Below, piece by piece: positions 7,919 to 18,400 of a DNA stretch of 64,000 nt (the first letter of the stretch is position 1; each line of letters starts with the position of its first letter). A program made the position numbers and the translations under genes. This DNA is from DT-110 sp964342305. GTDB taxonomy: Bacteria > Bacteroidota > Bacteroidia > Chitinophagales > Saprospiraceae. The DNA is taken from NCBI GenBank assembly GCA_964342305.1, contig CAYFGK010000012.1, positions 1-64,000 of the forward strand, given 5' to 3'. The notes below the pieces were generated by a model, which had not been told where the DNA came from, ran no database searches, and was given only the letters and a program-made list of their open reading frames with translations.

Positions 7919-8968
7919 ATGAAAGAAGCCAAGTACTCCATTGACGTTAACGCGGGGACAGATTTGCAGGGACTCAATACATTTGGTGTTCCGGCCAGCG
8001 CGCCCGCCTTCACTAGCATACATTCACCACGACAGATTGAAGCGATTGCCCGTGCTTTCGATCCCGAGGATCTGTTGATCCTGGGAGGAGGGAGCAATGT
8101 GTTGTTCCTGGAAAACCCGAAGAAATTCGTGCTCCACAATCAATTGATCGGCCGTGGTATTATGAGCCGGAAAGGCAATACGGCTATCATTGCGGCGGCG
8201 GGTGGTGAAAACTGGCACGATCTGGTCGCCTGGTCACTGGAAATGGGCCTCGGTGGACTGGAAAATTTATCCCTGATTCCCGGGAGTGTGGGCGCTGCAC
8301 CTATGCAGAACATCGGCGCCTACGGTGTCGAGTTGAGCAGGGTGCTGCACCGGGTTCGCGCCATAGACCTGAAAACAGGAAAGTGGGTGCTTTTCGATGC
8401 GGAGGACTGTGGCTTTGGGTACCGGACCAGCCGGTTTAAAACCGCAGACAAGGGCCGCTACTTTATTGCGGAGGTGCAACTACGGCTTACTACCACTAAA
8501 CACGCAGCCGATACCTCCTACGGTGCAATTAATCAGGAATTAGCGATACGCAATATTTCCCGGCCTACTCCGGCCGATATAAGTACCGCTGTAGTGGCGA
8601 TCCGTAAAAGTAGATTGCCCGACCCGAAGAAATTAGGTAATGGCGGCTCCTTCTTTAAAAATCCGATCGTACCCCGCAAGACCTATCAGCACATCCGTGA
8701 ACGATATCCAGACCTCAAGTCATTTCCGGTCGATAAGGACCGGGTGAAAATTCCCGCTGCCTGGTTGATTGAAAAGGCCGGATGGAAAGGGAAACGCATA
8801 GGGCAGGTAGGAACATCCCCCCAACACGCGTTAGTAATCGTGAACTACGGGAACGGGACCGGCCGGGAAGTGTGGCAGTTCGCTATCCAGGTCCGGGATG
8901 CGGTCCACGAGCGTTTCGGGGTGGAATTAGAACCGGAGGTCAATCTGGTCGGCGACTTATCCCAGTAG
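7919..8968 (+). CDS. murB: UDP-N-acetylenolpyruvoylglucosamine reductase
   Basis: MurB reduces UDP-GlcNAc-enolpyruvate to UDP-MurNAc with FAD and NADPH in cytoplasmic peptidoglycan synthesis. The 349-aa protein has the substrate-entry motif NTFGVPA (about 21), FAD-binding LGGGSNVLF (about 56), the core SLIPGSVGAAPMQNIGAYG (about 118-136), catalytic serine in GGSFFKNP (about 243), and the C-terminal glutamate in LEPEVNLVG. The layout is the E. coli-like type I. The stop overlaps the convergent glycosyltransferase by 12 bp, leaving no room for a separate terminator. Confidence 0.96.
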   Translation: MKEAKYSIDVNAGTDLQGLNTFGVPASAPAFTSIHSPRQIEAIARAFDPEDLLILGGGSNVLFLENPKKFVLHNQLIGRGIMSRKGNTAIIAAAGGENWHDLVAWSLEMGLGGLENLSLIPGSVGAAPMQNIGAYGVELSRVLHRVRAIDLKTGKWVLFDAEDCGFGYRTSRFKTADKGRYFIAEVQLRLTTTKHAADTSYGAINQELAIRNISRPTPADISTAVVAIRKSRLPDPKKLGNGGSFFKNPIVPRKTYQHIRERYPDLKSFPVDKDRVKIPAAWLIEKAGWKGKRIGQVGTSPQHALVIVNYGNGTGREVWQFAIQVRDAVHERFGVELEPEVNLVGDLSQ

Positions 8969-9646
8969 GCGCTGGTAGGTGCTGACCAGTTGTTCCTGAG
9001 AGTATCCACGCTTAAACATATTGAATACGATCAGATTGGCAAGCTGAACCTTCAGATAATTGCGGCCACGGTATTTACGGGCCGAAACAATCCCATCCTT
9101 ACGTACAATGTGGAAGGGTGCTATCCTTCGGGCACGGATAATGAGGTCGTATTCCTCCATGATCTTCCAGTGCTGTTTGTAGCCACCGAGTTCATCAAAG
9201 AATTTTTTTTCGATGAAGATCGCCTGATCGCCGCCCCGACACCAAAGGCGATCCAGCCGGGTAAACCAGCCGTTTATACGCAGCAGAGGGTTCCTGGAGT
9301 CAAAACGGTAGGTAAAACAGCCAATGGGGCTTCCGGCAACCAGTACTTCCTTAATGTCCGCAAAATTGGAGGCCGGCGGCCGGGTATCGGCGTGAATAAA
9401 CTGGAGGACCTCACCCGAAGCAAAAGCTGCGCCCTGGTTCATTTGAGCGGCCCGCCCACAACATTTGGCCATTAAAACGGTAGCCCCGTGCTGGCGGGCT
9501 ACATGGATTGTGTCATCCTTACTCTGGGCATCCACTACAATGATTTCCCGTAGCGAACCGTCGTCGATGGTTCGCAGGTGACGCAGCAGGACCGGCATGT
9601 TCTCTGCTTCGTTCAGAGTTGGAATAATAACACTTACGGAGGTCAT
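8957..9646 (-). CDS. Family 2 glycosyltransferase (TIGR04283-like)
   Basis: A 229-aa GT-A fold enzyme: N-terminal SVSVIIPTLNEAENM, nucleotide-binding IIVVDAQSKDDT (about 36), FIHADTRP as the metal-binding DxD-like site (about 87), and the GGDQAIFIEKKFFDELGGY acceptor loop (about 140). It resembles the TIGR04283 GT2 group, often found with selenium or radical-SAM-domain genes, but none is adjacent. There is no clear membrane helix, although the C terminus (ANLIVFNMFKRGYS) is hydrophobic. Donor and acceptor are unknown. Confidence 0.85.
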   Translation of the reverse strand: MTSVSVIIPTLNEAENMPVLLRHLRTIDDGSLREIIVVDAQSKDDTIHVARQHGATVLMAKCCGRAAQMNQGAAFASGEVLQFIHADTRPPASNFADIKEVLVAGSPIGCFTYRFDSRNPLLRINGWFTRLDRLWCRGGDQAIFIEKKFFDELGGYKQHWKIMEEYDLIIRARRIAPFHIVRKDGIVSARKYRGRNYLKVQLANLIVFNMFKRGYSQEQLVSTYQRLLG

Positions 9647-9759
9647 AGATCTGATCCTTTTCGTGATAAATATACGAAATGGATGCCGGGCCCGGATTTA
9701 GGGGGCTATGATTACAGCTTTTTACCCGTAGTCAGCTGCTCAAAAAGGACCAGATTGCA

Positions 9760-9803
9760 GCTATACCGTTTGGTCACCCAAACCTTTTTGGGAGCGGTAT
9801 AGC
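9760..9803. repeat. Short, diverged member of the TATACCG...CGGTATA palindromic element
   Basis: GCTATACCG and CGGTATAGC form a 9-bp terminal inverted repeat enclosing 26 bp that contain a second pairing (GTTTGG/CCAAAC). Its right half resembles the right end of the 73-bp elements at 60463 and 63018. It lies just past the stop of the MCE gene and may serve as its terminator. Confidence 0.7.
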
Positions 9804-9807
9804 GGGC

Positions 9808-10845
9808 CTAGTTGCCCTCTTCCTGGTTTTCGTCCTTGCGGTCGTATCGCAACACTTTGCGGCGACTCTTCAAGGGCATATAGCGGTAAGGGCGTTCCTG
9901 GAAATCAGTAAGCAGGGAGTCGGTCTGACTACTCAGCCGGGAGAGTTCCCGGTAGAGCCCGTCATCCTGCAGGAGTAAACCAAGGGTTCCTTCACCGGCT
10001 TCGAGATTATCGACCAGGTTGGAGATCCCCGCAAAGGACTCATCGGCCTTGCTGAGGGTAGATCGCAATTCACCAATGGTAGTCTCCACTTCTTTCAGGG
10101 TAGTAGCCAGATCCACGGCTGCCAACTGGCCGCTAAATTGTTCGGTTTGGTCAATGATCCGGGTGATCTTATCATTACTGCTGTCCAAATTGCTGGTGAT
10201 GCTTTCCAGATTGGCCAGGGTTCCATTGATGTTATCGGAAGATTTATACAGAATGCCGTTGAGCTGTCCGGAGGCACTTTCCAGGTTCGTCATAGTCGAT
10301 TCCAGACTGCGCAGACTATTGGCCAGCGGTCCGTCGGCATCATCCCCCAGGAGATGCACTGACAGGGAGTCGACGATGGTGCCAATGCTGTTTTCCAGGA
10401 TATTGAGGTATTCGTTTAACTCTTCTTGACTCAACATACTGGAGATCATTCCCAGAGTTTCTCCATGAAGATAGTCCCCGCTCTCGGCACAATCGTCGCC
10501 GGTACAGGGGGCTCCGTACCGCAGTTCGACAGCCTTTCCACCCATAAAGCCGGTAGATTTAATATAGGCTACCGTATTTTCAGGAATACGTACATCTTGT
10601 TCCAGATCGAGGGTTACTAAAACCATTTTGCGATCCAGCAAGGGTTTGATCTCGGAGACGAATCCAACCTGCACACCGCCGATGGTAACGGGGGAGGAGG
10701 TTTTCATCAGGTCGATATCCTGGTACTCTACGTAGTAGATATTGGAGTTCTTCAGGATGTTCTTCCCAATAATAAACTTGAATCCCCAATAGGACAAGGC
10801 AATGGCCGCAATGGCCAGTAAGGCCACCTTAATTTCATTGGACAT
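9808..10845 (-). CDS. MCE/MlaD-family lipid-transport substrate-binding protein
   Basis: The protein has a single N-terminal membrane anchor (EIKVALLAIAAIALSYWGFKFI), then an MCE domain at about 35-115 (SPVTIGGVQVGFVSEI, PENTVAYIKSTGFMGGKAVELRYG), and a long C-terminal helical region with a regularly repeated TLANLESITSNL-type coiled coil that probably forms a periplasmic needle. The family carries phospholipids between membranes. The start at 10845 (MSNEIKV) is preferred over the in-frame ATG at 10872, because a perfect -7 element overlaps the latter. Its neighbour is the cell-wall amidase. Confidence 0.88.
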   Translation of the reverse strand: MSNEIKVALLAIAAIALSYWGFKFIIGKNILKNSNIYYVEYQDIDLMKTSSPVTIGGVQVGFVSEIKPLLDRKMVLVTLDLEQDVRIPENTVAYIKSTGFMGGKAVELRYGAPCTGDDCAESGDYLHGETLGMISSMLSQEELNEYLNILENSIGTIVDSLSVHLLGDDADGPLANSLRSLESTMTNLESASGQLNGILYKSSDNINGTLANLESITSNLDSSNDKITRIIDQTEQFSGQLAAVDLATTLKEVETTIGELRSTLSKADESFAGISNLVDNLEAGEGTLGLLLQDDGLYRELSRLSSQTDSLLTDFQERPYRYMPLKSRRKVLRYDRKDENQEEGN

Positions 10846-10869
10846 AGGAGGTGTGCTTTTTTCCGGCTG

Positions 10870-10877
10870 CAAAGGTA
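10870..10877 (-). promoter_or_regulatory. Bacteroidota -7 element for the MCE gene
   Basis: CAAAGGTA on plus reads TACCTTTG on minus, exactly the TAnnTTTG consensus, 25 bp ahead of the ATG at 10845. It overlaps the alternative ATG at 10872 and so decides the start. Confidence 0.6.
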
Positions 10878-10977
10878 TAAAACTGTAGCCGGATATTTCG
10901 GTCGGGCGTTGGTTACTTATTTAACTCCTTGAAAACGTCACGTAGGTTCTAAAAGTTGGGTGCAGAGGCAGCCTTGT

Positions 10978-12429
10978 CTAGGGAGTTTCGAGTAAAGAGC
11001 GGGCTTCTTCGATGGAAATGCGTTTTCCCTGGTAGAAAGCCATGACAAAAGCTTCGGGAAATCCGCGGTCACGCAATAGCTGTTTGGCCGCTACGGCCTG
11101 GTCGATCGATTGGAAGTTGCGGGCCCTGTATTTAAAGAGATCTGCTTCTTTAATAACCTCAATGGTATAGGGAAGGTCCCGCCACCGGTCGGTCGTGGTA
11201 TTTTGTGGTTGTCCGCTGGCAATCATCTGGACAAAGAACTGTATGTCAGGCTTGGGCGGTGGGGGAGATGGTGCCTGGTTTATTTTTCGGTTAGGAGATG
11301 GAACGGGTCCCTGTGACCGCACACTTCGGTGGTTGTCGGCCTGTTCCTGGGGAGGCTGATAAACATTTGTGTATACTTTTTTGGGTACATCGGTCGCCTC
11401 GGTTTGCTCTTTTGAGGTTGGCTTCTCCCCGGGTTGTTCCTGTAGTGGGGGCAGTGCAGTCGTCATGGCTTTGGGCTGCATTTGCTGACTGGACCTGGCC
11501 TGTTCGGGTTGGTTCCGGGAAATGTCCACGACCGGTTCCGCCAGTTCCTCAAACGCCTGAGACTCCATTTTTTGTTTGTAGTCGGTAAAGGCGCCCAGGA
11601 TGGCGGTTGCTACGGAGGCCTGACCATCAGAACTCATCAGAAAACGCTCTTCGGAGGGACTGCTCAGAAAACCCGTTTCAATGAGTACGCTGGGCATGGT
11701 GGTTTCCTTCAGAACGACGAAGCCCGCTTGTTTGACACCACGACTGCGGCGGTTGGCGGTGTCCCGCAAATGGTCTTCCACGCTTTCCGCAAAAAGGATG
11801 CTTTGCTCGAGGTAAGCATTTTGGAACATACTCAGCATAATGTGGCCTTCCGGCGAATTGGGGTCGTAGTCGTAATTTTTCTCGTAATCATCCTCTAAAA
11901 GGATGGCGGAGTTCTCCCGCTTGGCAACCCGTAAGTTGTGGTCCGCAGTGTGGAGTCCCATAACGTAAGTCTCCGAACCGCGGGTAGCCGAAGAGCCCGG
12001 CATAAAATTGCAATGGATAGACAGGAAAAGGTCTGCCTCGTTTCGGTTGGCAATGGCAGCCCGTTTGTAGAGCGGAATAAAGGTATCGTCGTCGCGGGTC
12101 ATGATGATGCGCAAATCGGGGTAGGCTTCCCGCATGGCATCCCTGAGTTGGAGGGCAATGCCCAGCGCTAAATGCTTTTCCCGGGAATTACCACCCAGGC
12201 ATCCGGGGTCATGGCCACCGTGGCCTGCATCAATTACCACGGTCTTAACCTCGTAGGCGGCTTTATGATTTGGGTGGGTTTTGATACCTTTGTGCACCTG
12301 ACCGGAAACGTTGGCCGGTATAGCAACCGTGTCAACGGGGTTCGTTGTCAAAAAAGTGTTAAAGGCAGGAGCAAGTGGCTGCGACAAGCTCAACAGGAAC
12401 GTTTGCAGAAGGATGAAGGCGGTGACCAT
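10978..12429 (-). CDS. N-acetylmuramoyl-L-alanine amidase (Amidase_3) with C-terminal SPOR-like region
   Basis: This 483-aa secreted amidase cleaves the MurNAc-L-Ala bond in peptidoglycan. After a signal peptide comes the Amidase_3 domain, about 65-290: zinc ligands in VVIDAGHGGHDPG (about 65), the glutamate in GGNSREKHLAL, LFLSIHCNFM (about 133) and the catalytic glutamate in PSVLIETGFLSS (about 250). A Pro/Gln-rich linker follows (about 300-395), then a C-terminal domain (IQFFVQMIASGQP to FPEAFVMAFYQGKRI) that looks like a SPOR peptidoglycan-binding fold. It is divergent from lptD and upstream of the MCE gene on the same strand. Confidence 0.93.
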   Translation of the reverse strand: MVTAFILLQTFLLSLSQPLAPAFNTFLTTNPVDTVAIPANVSGQVHKGIKTHPNHKAAYEVKTVVIDAGHGGHDPGCLGGNSREKHLALGIALQLRDAMREAYPDLRIIMTRDDDTFIPLYKRAAIANRNEADLFLSIHCNFMPGSSATRGSETYVMGLHTADHNLRVAKRENSAILLEDDYEKNYDYDPNSPEGHIMLSMFQNAYLEQSILFAESVEDHLRDTANRRSRGVKQAGFVVLKETTMPSVLIETGFLSSPSEERFLMSSDGQASVATAILGAFTDYKQKMESQAFEELAEPVVDISRNQPEQARSSQQMQPKAMTTALPPLQEQPGEKPTSKEQTEATDVPKKVYTNVYQPPQEQADNHRSVRSQGPVPSPNRKINQAPSPPPPKPDIQFFVQMIASGQPQNTTTDRWRDLPYTIEVIKEADLFKYRARNFQSIDQAVAAKQLLRDRGFPEAFVMAFYQGKRISIEEARSLLETP

Positions 12430-12549
12430 AGTATATCAGTATCCAATAGTTCAAGGGAAAGGGGCGTAGCGGACCGTCTGCTATCCGGGTCTTGCGCACC
12501 GTCAATCAAGGTAACATCCTCGTTTGTACAAAATAACAGAAATATCGTA

Positions 12550-15252
12550 TTGAAACCAAGCGGGTTATTTATTATTTTCTTTCTCAGTGTGTTCGCCCTG
12601 CCGACCCTGGCCCAACGCCCGGCGGATACCAACCAACAACCCGTTCAGGATACCATACCTGCGGCTGATACTACATTGCCCGTTCAGCCTCTTTCCTATA
12701 AATTATCCGACTCGGGATTGGAGGCTCCCGTTGTTTATCCCGCACGGGATTCCACTATTTTCGACGCACGTGGTAAGAAGATCAAAATGTACGGTCAGGC
12801 GAAAGTGACCTACGAGGAAATCTCCCTGGAAGCCGACTATATCGAAGTCGACTACGAAAACCAGATCATCCTGGCCAGCGGGTATCCCGATAGTTCGGGC
12901 ACCATGGCCGGATTTCCCGTTTTCAAAGACGGGGAGCAGGAATTCAAGGCCGAAAGGATCCGCTATAATTACGATACGGAGAAAGGCATTGTGTACGATG
13001 TGACTACGCAGCAGGAGGATATCATTGTGCACGGTGGCAAAACCAAATTTATCCGGGGAGATAGCCGGGATACAACATCCAACGACATCCTGTACAGTAG
13101 TGATGCGCTCTTCACTACCTGTACACTCGACGAGCCACACTTCGGTATTCACAGTAATAAACAGAAGGTGGTGCCAAATAAGTTGGTCATTGTCGGTCCC
13201 TCCAACCTGGAGATCATGGGAGCCCCTACTCCCGTATGGTTGCCCTTCGGTTTCTTTCCCATTACTTCGGGGCGACGTTCCGGCCTGTTGTTCCCGAATG
13301 ATTTCGAGTATTCACAGACCTGGGGATTTGGACTGCGGGGTGTAGGCTGGTTTTTCCCCCTAAGCGATAATTTTAACCTGGAGCTGCGTTCGGATATTTA
13401 CCTCAAAGGTACCTTCGGTGTCAGTGCCGCTTCCACCTATCGCAAACGGTATAAATACAACGGTAATGTGCGCGTGGGTTTTGATTCCCGTCAGATCGAG
13501 AATCCATCGGATGCGAGTATATCCCGTAATCAATCCTTCAGTATTCAATGGTCTCACCGCCAGGACAGCCGGGCGCACCCCACTAATAGCTTCGGCGGTA
13601 ATATCAATATCCAGACGAATAACTACCAGAGCCGGGTTTTCAATAACGCCCAGAATGTGTTACAGACGCAGCTGACCTCCAACATGACCTTTACCAAGCG
13701 TTGGCAGGATGCCCCGCTTACGTTCTCGGCGGCCTTCAACCACAGCCAGAACACCAGTAACCGGCAGGTAACCATCAATTTCCCCGACTTGCGCTTCCAA
13801 ACGCAGACCTTTTATCCCTTTAAGCGAAAAGGCACCGGCGGAAATAAAGAGCGCTGGTACGAAACCATCAACATGCGGTATAGTGCAGAGGCCAAAAATC
13901 GCCTCACTGCCACCGATACCACCCTGTTCGATGCCTCCACCCTGGAGAATGCTCAAACCGGAATGCGCCAGGATATCAGCCTGGGGTCGACCTTTAAAGT
14001 TTTACAATATTTTAATATCAGCCCGAATGTAAGTTATCAGGAGGTGTGGAACTTAAGTTCGCTGGATCGTACTTTCGATCCCACCCTGCAGATTGTAGCC
14101 GATACGTTGTTCAACCCCGATGACCCCTCGGATTTTGAGGTCGTCTTCGATACCATCAGTTACGGACAGATCAATACCGACACCCTGCGGGGGTTCCGCA
14201 GCTGGCGCAGGTACAGCGCCGGCCTGAGTCTGAACACGCGGATCTTTGGTACACTGAATTTCCGCAAAGGCTTCCTTCGTGGTTTGAGACACGAAATACG
14301 CCCGACGATCTCTCTGAGTTACTCACCCAATTACCTCGATCCGGACCTGGGCTACTACCAGGAATTGCAGTCCGACGTCCGCTTTCCGGACCAAACGCAG
14401 ACCTTCAGCGTATTCCAGGGAGCGATCTTTGGCGCACCGCCGCGATCGGGGCAGCAATTCTCACTGAATTACAGCCTGAATAATATTTTCCAGGCCAAAG
14501 TGTACTCCAAACGTGATTCGACTTCTAAAAAGGTTAAGTTAATCGACAACCTGTTCATCTCGGGCAACTATAACTTTGCAGCGGATACCCTCAACTGGAG
14601 CCCGGTGAACGTCCGCACCACCGCCCGCTTTTTCAAAGGGATCACGACCCTTGGTTTTAGCGCTACTCTCGACCCATACGTACTCAACGATAATGGTCGA
14701 CGCATCAATGAACTCTCCATCAATAATGGTGGCGGATTGCTGCGTTTTGACCGGGCAAACCTGCGCATGACCTCGAATATCACGGTGTCTAAACTGCGAT
14801 CAATCTTTCAGGGCAAAGAAGAGGAAGTGGTGACCGATGTGGCTGAGCGGCAACGCCAACGGCAATTAAATCCAAACCGGGAAGAACAGGACTTTTTGAG
14901 CCTCTTCGAGAATTTCTCTATCTCGCACAACATATCCTTCGATTGGGTTCGCCGCGACGAGAAAACGGAATTTATGGTTTCTACCAACTCGATCAACTGC
15001 CGCGGGCAGATACAGCTCACCAAGAACTGGGCCATCAGTGTAGGGAACTTTGGGTATGATTTCGTCCGCAACGGGCTTTCCTATCCGTCGGTCGGCTTCC
15101 GGCGTGATCTCCACTGCTGGGAAATGGACCTGCAATGGCAACCCACCCGTGGCACCTATACCTTCAATATCCGGGTAAAACCAGGCACGCTCGATTTTCT
15201 CAAGATCCCTTATCAGCGGAACAATGTGGATGGCCGGAACGCTTTCCGCTAA
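12550..15252 (+). CDS. lptD: LPS-assembly protein LptD (Bacteroidota type)
   Basis: The outer-membrane LPS translocon has an N-terminal OstA-like jellyroll (KIKMYGQAKVTYEEISLEAD, then IEVDYENQIILASG) and a large beta-barrel (about 250-900) starting at LGFFPITSGRRSGLLFP-like sequence. The frame is open from 12172, but that part overlaps the divergent amidase and looks non-coding. No ATG follows 12265, and a typical signal peptide (KPSGLFIIFFLSVFALPTLAQ) begins right after TTG 12550, so I take TTG as the start, giving 900 aa. In vivo it needs an LptE-like partner, not seen here. The call is by family pattern; the start is less certain. Confidence 0.87.
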   Translation: MKPSGLFIIFFLSVFALPTLAQRPADTNQQPVQDTIPAADTTLPVQPLSYKLSDSGLEAPVVYPARDSTIFDARGKKIKMYGQAKVTYEEISLEADYIEVDYENQIILASGYPDSSGTMAGFPVFKDGEQEFKAERIRYNYDTEKGIVYDVTTQQEDIIVHGGKTKFIRGDSRDTTSNDILYSSDALFTTCTLDEPHFGIHSNKQKVVPNKLVIVGPSNLEIMGAPTPVWLPFGFFPITSGRRSGLLFPNDFEYSQTWGFGLRGVGWFFPLSDNFNLELRSDIYLKGTFGVSAASTYRKRYKYNGNVRVGFDSRQIENPSDASISRNQSFSIQWSHRQDSRAHPTNSFGGNINIQTNNYQSRVFNNAQNVLQTQLTSNMTFTKRWQDAPLTFSAAFNHSQNTSNRQVTINFPDLRFQTQTFYPFKRKGTGGNKERWYETINMRYSAEAKNRLTATDTTLFDASTLENAQTGMRQDISLGSTFKVLQYFNISPNVSYQEVWNLSSLDRTFDPTLQIVADTLFNPDDPSDFEVVFDTISYGQINTDTLRGFRSWRRYSAGLSLNTRIFGTLNFRKGFLRGLRHEIRPTISLSYSPNYLDPDLGYYQELQSDVRFPDQTQTFSVFQGAIFGAPPRSGQQFSLNYSLNNIFQAKVYSKRDSTSKKVKLIDNLFISGNYNFAADTLNWSPVNVRTTARFFKGITTLGFSATLDPYVLNDNGRRINELSINNGGGLLRFDRANLRMTSNITVSKLRSIFQGKEEEVVTDVAERQRQRQLNPNREEQDFLSLFENFSISHNISFDWVRRDEKTEFMVSTNSINCRGQIQLTKNWAISVGNFGYDFVRNGLSYPSVGFRRDLHCWEMDLQWQPTRGTYTFNIRVKPGTLDFLKIPYQRNNVDGRNAFR

Positions 15253-15260
15253 TCCTTTCC

Positions 15261-15337
15261 AGGCTTTCGCCAAAAAAATAGCCAAAGGATTTTTGGCGAA
15301 AGCCTAAAAAAAATGACCCGCCAGGTAAGCGGGCCAT
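15261..15337. terminator. Two hairpins between convergent lptD and giant-protein gene
   Basis: A perfect 16-bp inverted repeat (AGGCTTTCGCCAAAAA at 15261-15276; its complement at 15290-15305) has a 13-nt loop. It consists of two head-to-head copies of the dispersed minihairpin motif. A second hairpin (15312-15337, AATG-CCCGC/GCGGG-CATT with one mismatch) follows. Together they probably end transcription from both sides. Confidence 0.8.
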
Positions 15338-15410
15338 TCGAATAAAATTCATGGGATTTCAGTGGGGAACTCTCAGAACACTGTAAACAAGGGGGACGTT
15401 TTTGGGATTA

Positions 15411-18400
15411 TCATTCTCGGATCACCTTTTTGTGAATAATATGTTCACCCACCTTCACACGTAGTACATAAATACCCTCCGGCAAATCTTTAATGGATAT
15501 CCACTCCGTATTGCGGGCAACACCAGTAAGGGTGCGGCCGTCGGTGCCAATCACCTGTATCTCTTCGATGGGGACCTGGAAGGAGGTCGTCACTCGTACC
15601 CTGTCGGAGCTGGGATTCGGGTAGACCGAGAGGCTGTTGCGCAGGTCAACCAGTCCCGGATCTGTAACCGGGTCGGTGAAAAGCAATTCGAAATCACCAC
15701 CACCGATACCATCTTCCTCCAGATCTATGCGGGTACGACGTCCGTGGCGCAGGTATATCTCCGTCCGGATGCCCGCAATGTCGTCCTTGATACCACGCAG
15801 CATTGCGATGGGTCCGTAGCCGGACACTTCGTTCTGATCAGTGCGACTGATGGCGATCTCAATGCGACCGTTCTGAGCATCGGTGTAGTCCACGCTGGCC
15901 AGGTTCACACCGGGAACTCCCATCCAGCTGGTCAGTATCTCGACCTCAACGGTAGCCGGATTGATGTGTTCGGGATTAAATTCGATCACGAAGGCCAGGC
16001 CGTAGATGTCTTCCACGGGGCGGTCAGCATCACCTAATACAATGGGTATATTCAAGCGCGGATCGGTAGAGCCCATGTGTCCGCCGGGAGGTAGTTCCAG
16101 GCGAATTGGCGGATCGAGATCAGTAGCCGGTAAGGTGTCCGGGATTTCTACCTGGCCGTTGGTTTTGTTGTAGTTGGCCAGAATAATGCCTATGTCACGG
16201 GCATCAACGATGCCATCACCGTTACAGTCGGCATGCTTATAATTCAGTCCGTTGGCAAAGAATTGGGTCCACGCACTACCCGGGATGCTTGCCCAGTCGG
16301 TGTTTCGCTCTGCCCGGGCAAAACCACGGGATCCGTAAGCTACCCCGACATTGATGAGGTCGATGTAGTTGGCGATATTATCCTTGTTGGCGTCTCCGGG
16401 CCAGACATCGGTTTCGTCGGCACATTCCGGAAAACGCAGGGCTATTTCACGGAAGCAGTCGTTGCTGGTCAGGGAGCCAAGGAGCAGGAATAATTCCTTG
16501 CCAAAGCCGGGGTCAATGGGACCCAGGCGAACGGTACCGTCGGCATCGAAGCGAATGCTGTCGACAATCCGATCATTGATGATCACTTCAATGGCAACGT
16601 TGCTGCTTGCTTCCAGACCTGCTTCCAGTATGATAAAGACCTGACCGTTGGTGTCGCACTCCGTCGTGCTGACCTTGATGCGATCCAGGAAGCAGTTGGC
16701 TTCCGGCGTGCAATCGGGTGCTTCCACTTCGGTACGAGCGCAACAATCGGGGTTGTCGTTGATACAAACACCCAAGGTGACCGTACTGTCGGCGGGCAGA
16801 TTCAGGTTTACGCGCACGGGTAATTCGTCGATGCGGTAATAACCCAGGACTTCACCATTAGCATCGAGGACGTCGAAAAATTCATTGTTTGCACCTTTCG
16901 ACTCAAAGTCGATGCCTACCAGGTAGGAACCATCGGGGTTGCATTCCAATACACGTATCTGCAGATCCTTAATGGCGCATTCGGTGGGTTCATCACAATC
17001 ATCCGGGGCATATATCTCGGTGTGGGTAAAACAGGTCGGGTCGTTCAGGTCGACCAGTAATACATCAAAGCGTTGACCGGTAGCCGGAAATGGGCCGACA
17101 GCTATTTCCTCCTTACCGTATTCAAAGGGGCCAAAAAGCTCACCGCCCACGAATACCAGAAAAGCTCCCTCGCGATTATCGGTCATTTCAGGATAGATCA
17201 GCGCTTTGAAGAATCCATCTTCACAATTACCCACCCGTACGGTCACATCGGAGAGTGCACAGGGAGATACACAAGCAGGAGATTCAATGCGGGTACTGAT
17301 CTTACAATCGAAATTGCGGAAATCACGCACGGTAACCTGATAGATCTTATCGGGGCCGCCCGAAAGGTTCCCCACCCGGATGGGGAGTTCATCGTACATG
17401 TAGTTGCCGTAGGCGCGACCGTTCAGGAAGAGGGTGAACCCATCGGAAACATCCATGTAATCCAGGTCGACGAGCATGTCGAACCGTCCTTCAGCATCAC
17501 AATCGGTGGCTTTCACTTCCAGGTTACTCAGTCCACAGGTATTTCGGCACGGTATATCGTAGTCGATAGAAATGCAGCAGCTTTCGGGGCCGTTTGCGGC
17601 ACAGAGGGTCACCACATCCTGCCTGGCAGCGGGCAGGGGAATATCGGTGATGCGAACGGGGTTTTCGCCCGCCAGGAACCGGAATTGGTAGCCCGAAGAG
17701 AAGGTAGCAACCAGCACCTGATCCTCCCTTAGTCCTTCGGACCGGTAGAAGAGAGTCATGTGGTAGGTGCCGTCTTCGAGGCATTCAAAGTCTTCGGTCT
17801 TCAGATTGTACAGCACACAGGGGCCGGCATTACAGCCCAACGGAGCAATATGGCCTTTCTGTTCGCATTGCTCATCTGCCAGATCCTGAACCTGCACGAT
17901 CAGGCCGTTTGGTTTAGGTTCATTAAACGGCCCCAGGCGAATGGGTAATTCGGCGTAGGCAAATTGCCCCAGCGTATCACCGTTTTGGATAAGGCGGAAA
18001 CGACCATTTGCGTCGGGGTAATCGAAGTTGAGCGTTACAAAATAGGTTCCGGCGGCATCACATTCTGTTTGTTCCAGTTTGAGTGGTCCCAGGTCACAAT
18101 CCTCGGTGCAGAAAAGAGCCGGTAAACGAAGATCGGTACGACAATCACGCTGTTCACTGTCTACTGCCGTCAGGACAATAGCACCAGGCTCGATGGGTGG
18201 GTAATAAGGACCCACCTCGATCGGGAGCTGATCGTAGCGATACGTACCGATCTCGTTACCGTTCTGCAACAAGACAAAGGATTCAGAAACACGTTCGTAC
18301 GTAAAGTCAATACCAAGATATACGACGCCATCCTCGCAAGATCGGTCGACGATCTTGATGGGACCGAGGTGGCAGTCATTTGGTTCACAGGGGAATGCTT

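Noticed and set aside
12172..12549. N-terminal extension of lptD from ATG 12172
   Set aside because: It overlaps the amidase coding region on the other strand and would put a signal peptide 126 residues inside the protein.
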